DNA from: Roridomyces roridus
Lineage: Eukaryota > Basidiomycota > Agaricomycetes > Agaricales > Mycenaceae
Direction of reading: 5' to 3'
Length of the DNA: 64,000 nt
Assembly (NCBI GenBank): GCA_029378245.1
Contig: JARKIF010000008.1
Location: 1,426,001-1,490,000 of the forward strand
The notes under the pieces are model-generated. The model had not been told where the DNA came from. It did not search any database and saw nothing but the letters and a program-made list of their open reading frames with translations. The number at the start of each line of letters is the position of its first letter. The stretch's first letter is position 1. The position numbers and the translations under genes were made by a program. Shown piece after piece: positions 34,558 to 45,073 of the stretch.

Positions 34558-35024
34558 TACTCGGGCTCAAACGCAGGTCGCCCGCGACTAGAACAGCGGC
34601 GAGACGGACGGATTTGCGTGCGTCGTTCGCTGAGGCGTTGAGCCGAGGGTGAGATCAACGAGATCGGGTGGGGTCACCGTGGGCGCGGGATATTACGTTG
34701 GGTTGGGCAGGGCAATGGCCAGAAAGAAAGGGAAAGGGAGGAGCAGGGCACGGAAAAGAAGTGGTAGTAGAAAGAAAGGTAGAGCGGACAAGGCCAAGTT
34801 TGATCACATGCATCCATGCGCCTGCCTGCTAGCTCAACGCCACTCTGTACGAGAATACTTAATCCGATGAGAAGTGCCAGCCGAACACTGCTATCGCCTC
34901 TCCCGAACCATTCAAGACCCGTTTGCTCTCACTTGCAATCTGTTGGTTACGAGCACCATAGTTTTCATTTACAGGGTTGCCTCTCGACGAGAGTTGTGCA
35001 ACCGAACAGGTGTAATATACATCA
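34558..35024. other. Intergenic, purine-rich tract
   Basis: No gene. A purine-rich stretch (about 34714-34795, mostly A and G) reads as a pyrimidine-rich tract upstream of the minus-strand gene starting at 34557, a common feature of fungal core promoters. The remainder is the 3' flank of LUC7. Confidence 0.35.
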
Positions 35025-36311
35025 TCAGTACCGCCGCGAGTTGTTCCTGCCCGGGCTTCGCGAACGTTCTCTGTCTCGGCGGCGGTCACTAGACGCACAT
35101 ACGTCAGTCGTGGAATTCGATGCGAATGAAGCAAAACCTACGAGTCATAGCGTGATGAAGAGTGTCGATCATATCCCCGATCTCGTTCTCGGTCACGATC
35201 GTCCCCGCTCCGCGTCGGCCGGTAGTCTGGAGGAGGACGAGGTGGCGCAGCAGCAGCAGCAGCAGCAGAGCCTGCGGGCGCATTGGCCTTGGCTTTTTCG
35301 CGGTCCTCCCTAAACTTGGCCAGCATATTGCGAAGTTCGTGATAGCCCAAATGCATCTGCGCGGCATGTAAGTATGATCTGCGCGGATATAGAATGAAAA
35401 CTCGGATTGCCTTTCCACCGAAATGATCAGCCAATCGACGGTCAGAGTCGAGGACCGAGAGGTAGGCCCCACAGACATCGCAGACACGCAGTTTCTGGTG
35501 CCCAGACGCGCCCGACGTGTCCGTCAACTGCTGCAGTTCACGCTGGCGAGGTATTAGTTTCCTGTCCACAAACAGCCAATGCACGCTCACCTCTTTATCT
35601 CCCTTTTCGTTTTTGAGCGCCTCTATGGCAGCCATTTCGTGCATTGACTCCTCCACCTTGCCCTGCTCACCTGCACATACATTTCAGTTTCCATTCCCAT
35701 CATGCCAATCAAGCAAACTCACCGAGAGATTCAATCTTCTCCGTTCCTCCTTGGATTGCCATCTCAATCTCTGCGATTTCCCTCATCTAAAAGAGGACAT
35801 GAGAATGGAACCATCCTGGAATGTAGAAGAACGTGCCAGATTCGTCGTTTTCGCGTTCTCCTCGGGAGTCTTTTCCAGACGGCGGTGGGCTGAGCGAATT
35901 CTGCGGTCACACTCGTCGACGAATGAGAAGATGTTGGACTCGTATTCAAGCTGGAAGCGATTGAATATTGGGTTGGACGGCTCGGCTTCTTTGGCAGCAT
36001 TGTACTCTGTCTTCAGTCGTTCCGTATGTGATTTGGGACAGGCACCGAGATCCATTTTCTGCACACAGTCAAGCCTTTAGTCAAGACGGAAAATCAGGGC
36101 GCATACAGTGTTTGTGAAGAGAGCGTGCGGGCAAGTCCCGCAGAGAAAGTTGCGGCACACTTTGTCGTCGCTCCATACAAGATTCGCGTTGGCCACCCCC
36201 ATGGCCTCTGGCCCCATCATTTGCTAGAAACGTGTTAATTCATGGTCAGAAAGCATGCTTGTCCCAGTAAACCTCCAAGAGCTTGCGTTGCATCTCAGCC
36301 AGACGACCCAT
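35025..36311 (-). CDS. LUC7: U1 snRNP protein LUC7
   Basis: Minus-strand exons begin MGRLAEMQRKLLE, then a first zinc-finger block (VCRNFLCGTCPHALFT, MDLGACPKSH), a coiled coil (NAAKEAEPSNPIFNRFQLEY; RRLEKTPEENAKTTN) and a second finger (KLRVCDVCGAYLSVLDSDRR, LADHFGGK, MHLGYHELR). LUC7 stabilises pairing of U1 snRNA with 5' splice sites. The C-terminus has a seven-Ala run and an Arg/Ser/Asp tail. Splicing a 53 bp intron (35089-35141, GTAGGT donor) extends it to SDRRRDRERSRSPGRN; without splicing the frame stops at 35138. No frame breaks were needed. Confidence 0.92.
35248..35268. repeat. CAG trinucleotide repeat in LUC7
   Basis: Seven perfect CAG units on the + strand, read as GCT codons on the minus strand and encoding the poly-Ala run in the linker after the second zinc finger. 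Likely length-variable. Confidence 0.85.
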
Positions 36312-36509
36312 TGTTGACGAAGACGAAGTGTTTAGAAGAGTGATGTTGGCGTAACCCTAACCTCAACCACAAACAGCAAGATGGTTTCGAGTCAAAAGCG
36401 AATGTACAGCAGGCATAGGTACAGTATATTAACAGAGGTGGGGATATGTAGTTAGCGTTCGGTCGCAGCAAGAAAAATCAGAAGCTAGTCAGCGCGTCGG
36501 TCATCAAAT

Positions 36510-38234
36510 TCAGCGCCTCTTCCCGCCACGTCCACGTCCACGCCCTCGTCCACCGGTTTGGGCGGGCTTCTTCTGCTGCTCTGGCCCTGGTGTGCTCGGT
36601 TCCTCTGAAGGATGAGCTTGGTTGGGCGCTTCTCTTCGATCCCACTGGTCCTCCCCGTCCGAATTATCGCTTGAACTGGGCGTAGGAGGCGGGGTGAAGC
36701 CCCCGAACCGCATCAGAAGCTTCATGATATCCTCGACCTTCTCCTCGTGCATCTTGGATTTCTGTCCCGCAACCTTCGTCTTCTTCATCGCTGCCCTTCC
36801 TTTCGCCGAAGTGACCCAAGTCCAAGAGGAGTTGATATCTTGCTCAGTCGCCAAACCCTTGTCAAGAATCTGGTAAACAAGCTCGGGCTCTTGGGATGAG
36901 AGGGCGATGGACAGTAACGTCTTGGACTCTGGAGGCTGGTAGACGCCCTTGGAATCAGAGTCTTTGGAAGGGTACGCTTCGAAGAAGTACTGGACAGCGG
37001 GGATATGACCACATTCGAGAGCAACGTGGAAGGCCGTGAGGTTGCTCGAGTCGCGCTCTTCTGGGTCCGCACCTGATGACGTGTTAGAAAATCGAACGGC
37101 AATGAAAAGGAACGAGCGCGAACTGTGTGCATCGAGCCATTCAATCAAATCCTTGTCGCCATTCTGTGCCGCAATGTGCAACAGAGTTTGTTGCGGATCT
37201 TTCGGGGTCTTGACGAACGCATTGCAGCCAGCTTGCACCTCGCCACCAGCAGCATCAACACCATCCTCCCATACGCCCTTCTTGACTTTGTCCGACTGTC
37301 CAGCCCGAGCAGCAGTGAATACAGCTGTGCGCTTGGCCTGTGCTTGTTTCTGCAAAGCGAGCGCGGCAGCCTCCGCCTTGGAACGCTGGACCTGAGCCTG
37401 AGCCTTCTTTGCCTCGGTCTTTGCTTTCTGGCGCTCTTCGGCAGCTGCACGTTCTGCGAAACCTCAGCTACGAGCTCTCAAGGAATCGGTGGTCTATACC
37501 TATCTCGCGATTCATCTCGATTTCAGCTCTCCGTGCAGCTGCTGCCTGTTTCCGCCGCTCTTCCGCCGCGATTTGCTCTTCCCTCGAGCGACGGAGACGC
37601 GCCGTATATTCTTCTGGAGTCTCGGCTTGAACGGGTTCGCGTCGGAAAACTTCGGGAGAATATGAGCGTGAACCAAGAAGCTGCAATTTTCGATCAAACT
37701 GACATTGTGGGTGGGGCCCTCGCCCATAGCCTCTCCCGCCTCCATTCATCAGTTTTTCAAACAGGAACCTGAATCAAGACGTTAGAACAAAGACTGTCGA
37801 AATGAAAGACAGTACATGTAGAAAGCCATTCGGTCCTCATATTCGTCCTCATCTTCATACTCATAGTCGTCGTACTCGTCGTCATCCGAATCGTCTCCAA
37901 AGCCAGGGAATCCACGCGGCGGTCGACTCGTTTTGGGATCCAGATGTTTCAAAAGCACGTTGTACGCCTCGGACAGTTTTTGGAACTCGGCTGTGGCATC
38001 TGGGTTGTCGGGGTTTTTGTCTGTAGAGATATGTATATGTATGAGTCTTAACCACCTAAACACTTCATAAATTACCTGGATGAGTTATGTATGAGCCTTG
38101 ACCACCCAAAAACTTGAGAAATTACCTGGATGAGTCCGAAGAGCGAGCTGCTTGTAGGTCGATTTCACTGTCTCGAGTGGAGCTCCGTCTTCGAGACCAA
38201 GGACGAGATATGCGTCCGCAGGCTTGTAAGGCAT
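36510..38234 (-). CDS. J-domain, ankyrin and RG-rich protein
   Basis: Minus-strand exons start MPYKPADAYLVLGLEDGAPL and give a J domain whose HPD motif is formed across the first intron (RTHP|DKNPDNP), with the fourth-helix AEFQKLSEAYNVLLKHL. Then come a very acidic Tyr/Asp/Glu run, a charged coiled coil (RLRRSREEQIAAEERRKQAA), three ankyrin-like repeats (TLLHIAAQNGDKDLIEWLD; LTAFHVALECGHIPAVQYFF; TLLSIALSSQEPELVYQIL) and a C-terminal GGRGRGRGRGGKRR. J domains stimulate Hsp70; ankyrins suggest client binding, and the RG tail suggests RNA or ribosome contact. The last two roles are inference. The first intron carries a duplicated donor site. Confidence 0.78.
38036..38135. repeat. 50 bp tandem duplication across an exon/intron junction
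   Basis: Two adjacent 50-base units, 38036-38085 and 38086-38135, identical at 44 of 50 positions. On the minus strand each unit contains the end of the J-domain exon and the donor (ACTCATCCAG|GTAATT), so the gene has two copies of its first 5' splice site. Confidence 0.85.
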
Positions 38235-38337
38235 TGAGGGAGATGAAAAAGTGAAAGAAAGACGCGACAAAGCGAGCGCGTATGATCGTCCCAAAGGGGA
38301 TACTACATAAGTCTGGCCCTCGATTTTCAGTTGTTCA

Positions 38338-39944
38338 ATGGAATCTCCCCCTCCTCCTCTTCCCCCTCCCCCTCCAGTGCCTGACGCGGTACCTCATGCC
38401 TCTGGCTCGTTTCTTCCTTCTTTTGTGGCCGACAAGTGCGTTTCACTCCAGATGACTTTCGACGCGTCTGAGGATGTGCCATAGCCAACTATTCCAAGGC
38501 GGATTGGGTCTAATGGTGATTTGCGTCTAATGGGACTACTCCCGGCCTCTAATCCATGCCAAGGGTATCGGCGCCGCCGTGGCTGTCGCGCGTACAGGTA
38601 CTCTCTGGGCCTCAAACATCCTCCGCCGGAGAATGCTCGTTTCTCTCGAAATCGACAACAGAGATCGTGCCTACGAATGGTTTCTTGCGTGGATGGCTCA
38701 CAGAACAAGCGGTGCGGCATCGGCATCTCGTTCAGTGTCCTGGATACGCAGTCATGAACTGAGTGTCGAAACTATGATCGAGCGACGTCCTAATGGCAGT
38801 TCTTCCGTGTTTTTCCAACTGGTTGCTGGCCCTGGGACACACTGGTTCAAGTACAGAGGCGCATGGATGCAGGTAGGCTCCTGCCATTCGAGCCTTACTC
38901 AGGAATTCACCCTCCCTCCAAGGTAAAACGCGAGCGGGAAACGCGCTCGATGATGGGCGGACAACAAGCTGGGATGTCGGTGCCCTGGGAAACAGTTACC
39001 CTTACCACATTGTCGCGCGACCGACGTCTTTTCCCTCAACTTCTTGCCGAGGCGCGCGATTTGGGAATGCAGGGTCAAGAAGGCAAACTCGTCATTCACA
39101 CTGCCTGGGGAATCGAATGGAGGCCGTTCGGTAAACCGCGCCGAAAGCGGCCTCTTCAGAGCGTTGTTCTTGAACCTGGAATGAGTGACAAGATCGAGCA
39201 AGACATCAAGGCCTTCCTGAGCAGGAGGCAATGGTATGCTGATCGCGGTATGTGCTCTGGCCAGGTTGCATAATATCTTCTAATCCAACATTAGGTATTC
39301 CGTATCGTCGGGGTTACCTCCTACATGGACCACCCGGATCTGGCAAGACCTCCTACATTCAGGCACTAGCCGGTTCATTCTCCTACGACATATGCTTGCT
39401 CAACCTGTCGGAGCGTGGCCTTGCCGACGACAAGCTGAATCACCTTCTGTCGAATGCCCCCGAACGCAGCTTCGTGCTCATCGAGGACGTCGACGCAGCG
39501 TTTAACAAACGTGTTCAGACGAGCGCAGACGGGTATCAGTCATCTGTAACATTCTCAGGACTCCTCAACGCTCTCGATGGTGTCGCTTCCGGCGAGGAGA
39601 GAATCATATTCATGACCACCAACCACCTGGAACGATTAGATCCAGCTCTCATACGACCTGGGCGTGTCGATTTTTCTGCGCTCATCGACAATGCTTCGCC
39701 TGCCCAAGCCCGGGAACTCTTCCAACGCTTTTACGGCGGGGCCAACAGCCAAGTCGCTGCAGACGACGTGGAGGTCTTGGCGCGAAAGTTGCAAGAGATG
39801 GCGGAAACAAAATTGAAAAATGGAGAGACGGTGAGCATGGCTGCCCTGCAGGGCCATTTCATCCGCCACTCCCCCGACGAAGCGGTTGCTAGATGTCCGG
39901 AACTCTTCGTGTCGAATACTGGAATATTGAAAAAAGACTTGTAA
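38338..39944 (+). CDS. BCS1: Mitochondrial AAA chaperone BCS1-like
   Basis: Five exons (38338-38435, 38473-38515, 38564-38872, 38923-39247, 39295-39944) give 474 residues without frame correction. After a Pro-rich start and a short membrane segment (FQGGLGLMGIGAAVAVARTG) comes the BCS1-specific region (AYEWFLAWMAH, SHELSVETMIE, GPGTHWFKYRGAWMQVKRER) and an AAA domain: Walker A HGPPGSGKTS, Walker B FVLIEDVDAAF, sensor MTTNHLERLD and arginine-finger region RPGRVDF. Bcs1 moves the folded Rieske protein across the inner membrane into complex III. The second intron is only 37 bp. Basidiomycetes have several BCS1 paralogues, so this may not be the canonical one. Confidence 0.88.
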
Positions 39945-39957
39945 AAATACAGAAAAA

Positions 39958-41006
39958 TCAAAAGACTGGTCGCCGTTTGCGGCCTGTAAACTTTGAATCT
40001 CGTGGAACGCTCTCCTTGCCCCGCTTCCGGTATAACTAAAGACCGCATGAGTTTTCTGAAATAAAATTCGGGGCAAGGGCTTACCTCTTTCTTCTTCAAG
40101 ATCCAATGTTTGTCCTTGACATTGCCCCGCTTGCCTTGTTTCGCCGTTTCACGCTCCCTGCGGCGTTCAAAGCGAACTTTGCTGTCATCCACCTCCTCCC
40201 CGTCGAGCCCTTCTGGCAGCTGCTGCTGCGAGCCACCGCCGCCACCAACGTACAGGCACAAAAAGACCTTTCTAGCCTTTTTAGAGTTGGGGTAATCCAC
40301 GACGATACCACCACCAAACCCAGCTTTCTGGGCGATGGATGTGATAAGCTGTATTTGATCGTCGGATGAAGGGTAGAATTGGAACACTGCGCGGGAGGGA
40401 TTGCGCAGTGATGAGTGCAGGGTCGTGAAAAAGCGGGCGAGACGGTGGGGAGGAGATGATGTAGGGTGCGAAGTTTCGGCGTTCAATAGCCATTGAAGCA
40501 CTGAGATGCTTATGGCCCCGTCAAAACTTCCTGGGCGGAAGCCGAAACCCTGCCCAATGTCCTGCAAGAACAAATCGCCCTCCACTTCGCGTTCTAATGC
40601 GACTTCTAATTGAACGATGAGTTGGAATTCAACAGAAGGATTTCCTCGACGCGCCTAGCATGCTGGGGGCGATATCGACGCCAGTCCAGATATAGCCCTC
40701 CTCATCGAGGATTTCTCCAGACAGACCAGATCCACAGCCGATGTCCAGCAGAAAAGCGGGCTCATCGGGAGGTAAATTTAAGAGTTCAAGAGCCCGGTAG
40801 GTCATATCCGCCTGAATTTGCTGGTTCCGAGTACTAGCAAGAGGGATTCACGACTGGCAGTGATGGTAGAGCGAGTGAGCCTACTTTTTCGTGTATTTTT
40901 TAGCTTCAATGTCGCCATAGTACTATTGAAAGACAGTCAAGACGGTAGAGTGCACAAGTTGAGGTCCTACGATTTCCGGAGGGGCGACGAGCTCTGGCCT
41001 TGACAT
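39958..41006 (-). CDS. BUD23: 18S rRNA methyltransferase BUD23
   Basis: Minus-strand exons start MSRPELVAPPEI, then YYGDIEAKKYTKN, QQIQADMTYRALELLNLP, the SAM-binding motif FLLDIGCGSGLSGEIL, GVDIAPSML, GDLFLQDIGQGFGFRPGSFD, SISVLQWLLNAE and a basic tail (SKFTGRKRRPVF). Bud23 with Trm112 makes m7G in 18S rRNA and helps 40S maturation. The intron between APSML and VALEREVEG only fits phase if the donor is GC rather than GT (40654, GCGCGT). Its stop lies 13 bp from that of BCS1 on the other strand. Confidence 0.9.
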
Positions 41007-41068
41007 TGTGGTGAAGGCGAGGACGGAAAAGTTTTGATGGTTTTGATGGTACTTTGACGATCGCCCTC

Positions 41069-41841
41069 ATGTCAAAACAATACAAGAACATCGGCGAGGA
41101 CCTCTGGAAAGGCCGCCCCGAGAAAGTCGTGCGTGGTGGCTTTGGCACTGTCCGCTTCTTCTCCAACTCCCCAGAATGCAGAACTTTTCGCGTTGACATA
41201 CGGTGCTCTCGTCGTTCAGCTCATCCAAGACTATGAAGACTACTCCGAGGTCAACAAGCAGCTCGACAAGATGGGCTACAACATCGGGACGCGGCTTATT
41301 GAGGATTTCCTCGCCAAGAGCGGCGTGGGGAGGTGCGCGGACTTCAAGGAAGTAGGCGAAGTCGTGTCCAAGGTACGCTGCATCGCTAACAACCAACTCG
41401 GACGCGCAGTAAACGAGCCCAGGTTGGATTCAAATCTTTCCTGAATATTACTCCGACTGTAACACACGTCGCCGCACCATCCTCTTCTTCACCCGGCCGT
41501 CCTGCGAGCACTGGTCCCCCGCCACCACAACCAACAAGCGCGGCAGGCGCATCATTCATCTTGGCCTTTGACGAAAATCCCTTGGCCGAGTTTGTAGAAC
41601 TCCCGGATGAGGCTCTAGAGGGAGGACTTTGGTTTAGCAACGTTCTTTGCGGCGTCCTACGCGGGGCACTAGAGATGGTCCGTTTCGACTTGTGGAAACT
41701 TGCTTATTCTGACAATCGCAGGTTCAAATGCAAGTGCAAGCCGAATTCATATCAGATGTATTACGAGGAGACGAGAGCACAGAGATACGGGTCAAACTTG
41801 TTAAATATCTCGAGGAAGAGGTGCCTGTAGGAGACGACTAG
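41069..41841 (+). CDS. BET3: TRAPP complex subunit BET3
   Basis: Four exons (41069-41128, 41175-41372, 41423-41677, 41722-41841) give 210 residues: [60 protein letters not shown] (the conserved Cys that is acylated in other Bet3 proteins), [33 protein letters not shown] and [23 protein letters not shown]3/TRAPPC3 is a core subunit of the Rab GEF that tethers ER-to-Golgi vesicles. A Ser/Pro-rich stretch of about 25 residues replaces the short loop after TVTHVAA. The stop codon overlaps the stop of the convergent FAM50 gene. Confidence 0.93.
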
Positions 41842-43072
41842 GCAATAGTGTACGAGCCGTAATTCTTTTCTGGATCGAATACCTGGAGCGTCGTCAGAAT
41901 GTGTGCCAAGGAGAGGATTGCATATCTCACCTCCCAACGCGAGGCAGGGAATATATGCTTGTTCCTCTGATAGTAGCTCCTCTCCACGACTTTACCCGCA
42001 TGCGATTCATCCTTCTCCTTGGTAGCATCGGCCAACAAGCGGACGTCATCGTGGACGTCGAAATTGAAGAGAGGCCCCGACTTGCCGCGCGCCTTGTTGA
42101 TGATAAAATCGTAGAACGTATAATGCTAGGTGTGGGGTCAATTTTCGTAACGTTGGACTGCAAGTGGACTTGCGTGGGGTATAATCAAGTCCTCCTGTAT
42201 TACTGTGAGCTTGGAAGACGTCGGGCGGACGAGCCATACCTTGATGTACATCAAATTATCCGTGCTCACGCCGCGAAGCTCCGGGCATTGCTGGCGACAC
42301 TTTTCCAGAAAGGTGCTTATCTCGTCGCCCTTCTTGCACTGCGGAAAATAAGTGGTATGTACCATGGAAGACGGCCAGATAGACTCACAGTAACGCTCTT
42401 GCGGTGCCCGCTCCCGTCCCAATAAGAATATGTTATCTCAATATCCTCCATCTTGATATCCTCTTGTTTCTGCAGCCACTCGAGGCGCAGACGCTCCCGT
42501 TCCTTCCTCTCTTCCTCCTCGCGATCTCTATCCGGCAAGAAGGACGTGTCGACGTTGGGATTCTTGCGGAATTTGCCCCGCTTGGATGCACGCCCGTCCT
42601 CCTCAGCCTCTTCATCATCCTTGGGTGAAGCACGCGCGGATGTATCCTCCTCTGCCTCTTCATCGTCCATAGCAAACGATAAAGTCGCCTTGGCTGTCTT
42701 TTTCCTCTTCTTTAGTTTTCTTGTATCGTCTCTAAACAGATGCTCCACAATCTATAAGCCACCTGAATCAAAGAAAACATAGTGAACACGACCATACTTG
42801 AGCGCGTTCGTTTTCGCAGCCTCGCGCGCCTGGGACTCCTCAACCTCCTTGCGCCGCTGCTGAAAGTCTTCGAGATGCACGAGACCGACAGTCTTGTTCT
42901 TCAAGTGATCCTCCATCGAAGTCTGCTGCCCGACAAAACGGTTGGTCGATGGGCGAGCCTTTTCCGTTTCGTTGACGATGGCGGTTTTCTGGCGCAAATA
43001 TTCCTCATGCGCCTGCGTGCGCTGCTTGACGAGCGCTTCTTCGCGGCGGCCTTCAGCTTTGCTGGACGCCAT
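41838..43072 (-). CDS. FAM50/XAP5 family nuclear protein
   Basis: Minus-strand exons begin [20 protein letters not shown], with the family blocks [111 protein letters not shown] and PASRWE, ending [15 protein letters not shown]50/XAP5 proteins are nuclear and linked to spliceosome function and, in plants, clock regulation. A Lys-rich and an acidic segment separate the N-terminal coiled coil from the C-terminal domain. Stop TAG at 41838-41840 overlaps the BET3 stop. Confidence 0.9.
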
Positions 43073-43132
43073 GGTGGTACGAAGCAGAGGTTTGATGTGG
43101 CAGTGTTTGGTATTTCTCTCCTCTTTCCCCTC

Positions 43133-43737
43133 ATGGTTTACGTGCTCGGCGTGAATTTACCAGACCGCCATCTGGTCAAAGTACTCGGAATTACTCTCCT
43201 CTATGGGACTCTGTGCTAAACGTTACTTGCCAGTTCGCATTGACCCAATTCTACGGCGTTGGCCATGCAACGGCCGAGCGGATATGCTCGCGTTTTCAAA
43301 TGCACAGGACGTGCAAAGTCGGCGACCTGACTCCACTCCAAGTTACTGCGCTGGCCTCCTTCTTATCATCTCCAAAAGACTCCCTGTCACCGCCGCGCTA
43401 CCCTACGGCGACCCCCGACTTTGTTCCCTCGACAAAACCACACCAAGAATTGATTGCAGAGTTTCGTGCTGCGCGTAAACAGCGGGCGCTGGAGAACAAG
43501 CAGCCGGGATTTATGCTGCGTGCACGACGCGACGAGCGTGTCCAGCCCGACGGGTTGAAGGACCTCCAAATAGAGGCTGCGTTGAGGACGGCCATTCGGG
43601 AGAATATTGCTCACCAGAAGATGATTGGGAGTTATGTGGGACGGAGGCATGCAATGGGGCTGCCTGTCCGCGGCCAGAACACGCAAAACAATGCGAAAAC
43701 GGCGCGCAAACTCAATCGGTTGGAACGGTATCATTAA
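43133..43737 (+). CDS. Mitochondrial ribosomal protein uS13m
   Basis: Two exons (43133-43180, 43234-43737) give 183 residues. [20 protein letters not shown] and [20 protein letters not shown] form the uS13 N-terminal helix-turn-helix; the C-terminal [30 protein letters not shown] block is the conserved RNA-binding tail. The insert between the halves and the degenerate middle point to the mitochondrial form rather than cytosolic S18. It sits in the head of the mitoribosomal small subunit. Divergent from FAM50 with 60 bp between start codons. Confidence 0.88.
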
Positions 43738-43985
43738 TCATAGCCAAACATGGAAAAATGCTTGCCTTGTGTCATTCAAGTTGTGTCGAGACGCGCCAAC
43801 GACGCGCTCATCGTCCGAGTTGGCGTGCCTACCCCCATATCCAGACGCGTCACGCTCGCTCTGACACGCGTGCTTTACCGCGCTCGACGTCCCGCTAATC
43901 TCACGGTTGGGGGGATGTCTCCTCAAGACGGGCGCTCGTAGACTCGGAATTAAAGTTTTGAATATTATGAATAAACATGGGACGA

Positions 43986-44608
43986 CTACAGCTCCTCACG
44001 GGTGGCCTTCTTCTCCAGAGCAACGAGTTCGACGGTAAAGACGAGAGCAGAGTTGGGAGGGATGACAGAACCGAAACCACGGGTACCTAAGCAGAGGTTG
44101 AAACGCGAGCCAATATACTGATAGGAAACTCGTACCGTAAGCCATGTCAGGGGGGATGGTCAGCGTACGTTTCTCGTTCAAGCACATGCCGACGAGACCC
44201 TGGTCCCAGCCCTTGATGACCTGACCCATTCCGACTGAAAGACGCGTCGTGAGCAACGAGAATCATGCAGGAGGCGGTGACCTCACGCTTCAAGTCAAGA
44301 GGATCGCCACGGTCAAGGCTGGAGTCAAATTTGTTCCCATTCGCGTGGAGAGTTCCAGTGTAGTGAACTTGTATAGTGTTAGGGCAGTTGCCGGGTGAAT
44401 AGGATACTGCATACCCTTGATAGCGTCGCCCTTGTCCGATTTAGCAGGGCAGTCGTCGGGCAAGTAGGTGGTCTCGATCTGCAACTACCGTGAGTTCCCC
44501 TAGAGACCCAAGTTTCTGGTCACCCACTTCGAGTTTGGTAGGAGGGTCCACGGCCAGCACAGACGTCGCGGCGAGGAGTAGAGAACTCAGCAAGAAAGTG
44601 ACACGCAT
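43986..44608 (-). CDS. ER-type FKBP peptidyl-prolyl isomerase (FKBP2)
   Basis: Minus-strand exons encode a signal peptide ([19 protein letters not shown]), then [74 protein letters not shown] and [20 protein letters not shown]. This is the FKBP12-like fold with key residues of the FK506 pocket (Asp in FDSS, Trp in GWDQG, Tyr in MAYG). The C-terminus REEL resembles an ER-retrieval signal, as in FKBP2. It would catalyse prolyl isomerisation during folding of secreted proteins. Confidence 0.9.
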
Positions 44609-44760
44609 GTTGAAGTTGAAGTTTAAGCAGCAATCGTGTCGCCGAATTGATTAAGTAACCACTGATCGGTGTGGCTGTGCCTGTCAAATCGGCATCGAAC
44701 AAACAGGTCCACAACTGTCCAGCACCAAAACTTGCCCTCGACACCGGACGCATAGACGCC

Positions 44761-45073
44761 ATGGTGCGTCGTTTTTCTTGCTGCAGTGACCCAACACTCA
44801 TATTCGTCTCCTACAGCCTTCCCAAAAGACCTTCCGCACCAAGAGAATATTAGCAAAGGCTGGCCGTCAGAACCGGTACGTTTTTTGGCCAAAAGTTTGT
44901 GCATACAGTACTGACTCCTCCGTCCAAGGCCCATTCCCCAGTGGTTCCGTCTCAAGTCCGACACCAAAATCCAGTACAACGCAAAGAGACGGCACTGGCG
45001 CAGTACGCTCGTCTTCTCCGTGTTCCTGTTACACGACTTGACGACTCTTGCAGGGACCAAGCTCAACCTTTGA
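44761..45073 (+). CDS. RPL39: Ribosomal protein eL39
   Basis: Four exons: 44761-44763 (the ATG alone), 44817-44875, 44929-45002 and 45054-45073, giving exactly 51 residues, the standard eL39 length. Sequence begins [19 protein letters not shown] and continues [20 protein letters not shown] then HWRRTKLNL, near-identical to eL39 across eukaryotes. eL39 lines the exit tunnel of the 60S subunit. The gene is easy to miss because no exon is longer than 74 bases and a 147-codon open frame on the opposite strand covers it. Head-to-head with FKBP2, 152 bp apart. Confidence 0.97.

Noticed and set aside
35113..35487. Frame antisense or shifted to LUC7 with poly-Leu from the CAG repeat
   Set aside because: The repeat reads as poly-Ala in the LUC7 frame, which has intact zinc fingers.
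43750..43941. 63-codon + strand frame after uS13m
   Set aside because: No family similarity, and it lies in the 3' flank between convergent genes.
44623..45066. 147-codon open frame on the minus strand
   Set aside because: It is antisense to the four exons of eL39, whose 51-residue product is unmistakable; the frame has no recognisable domain.
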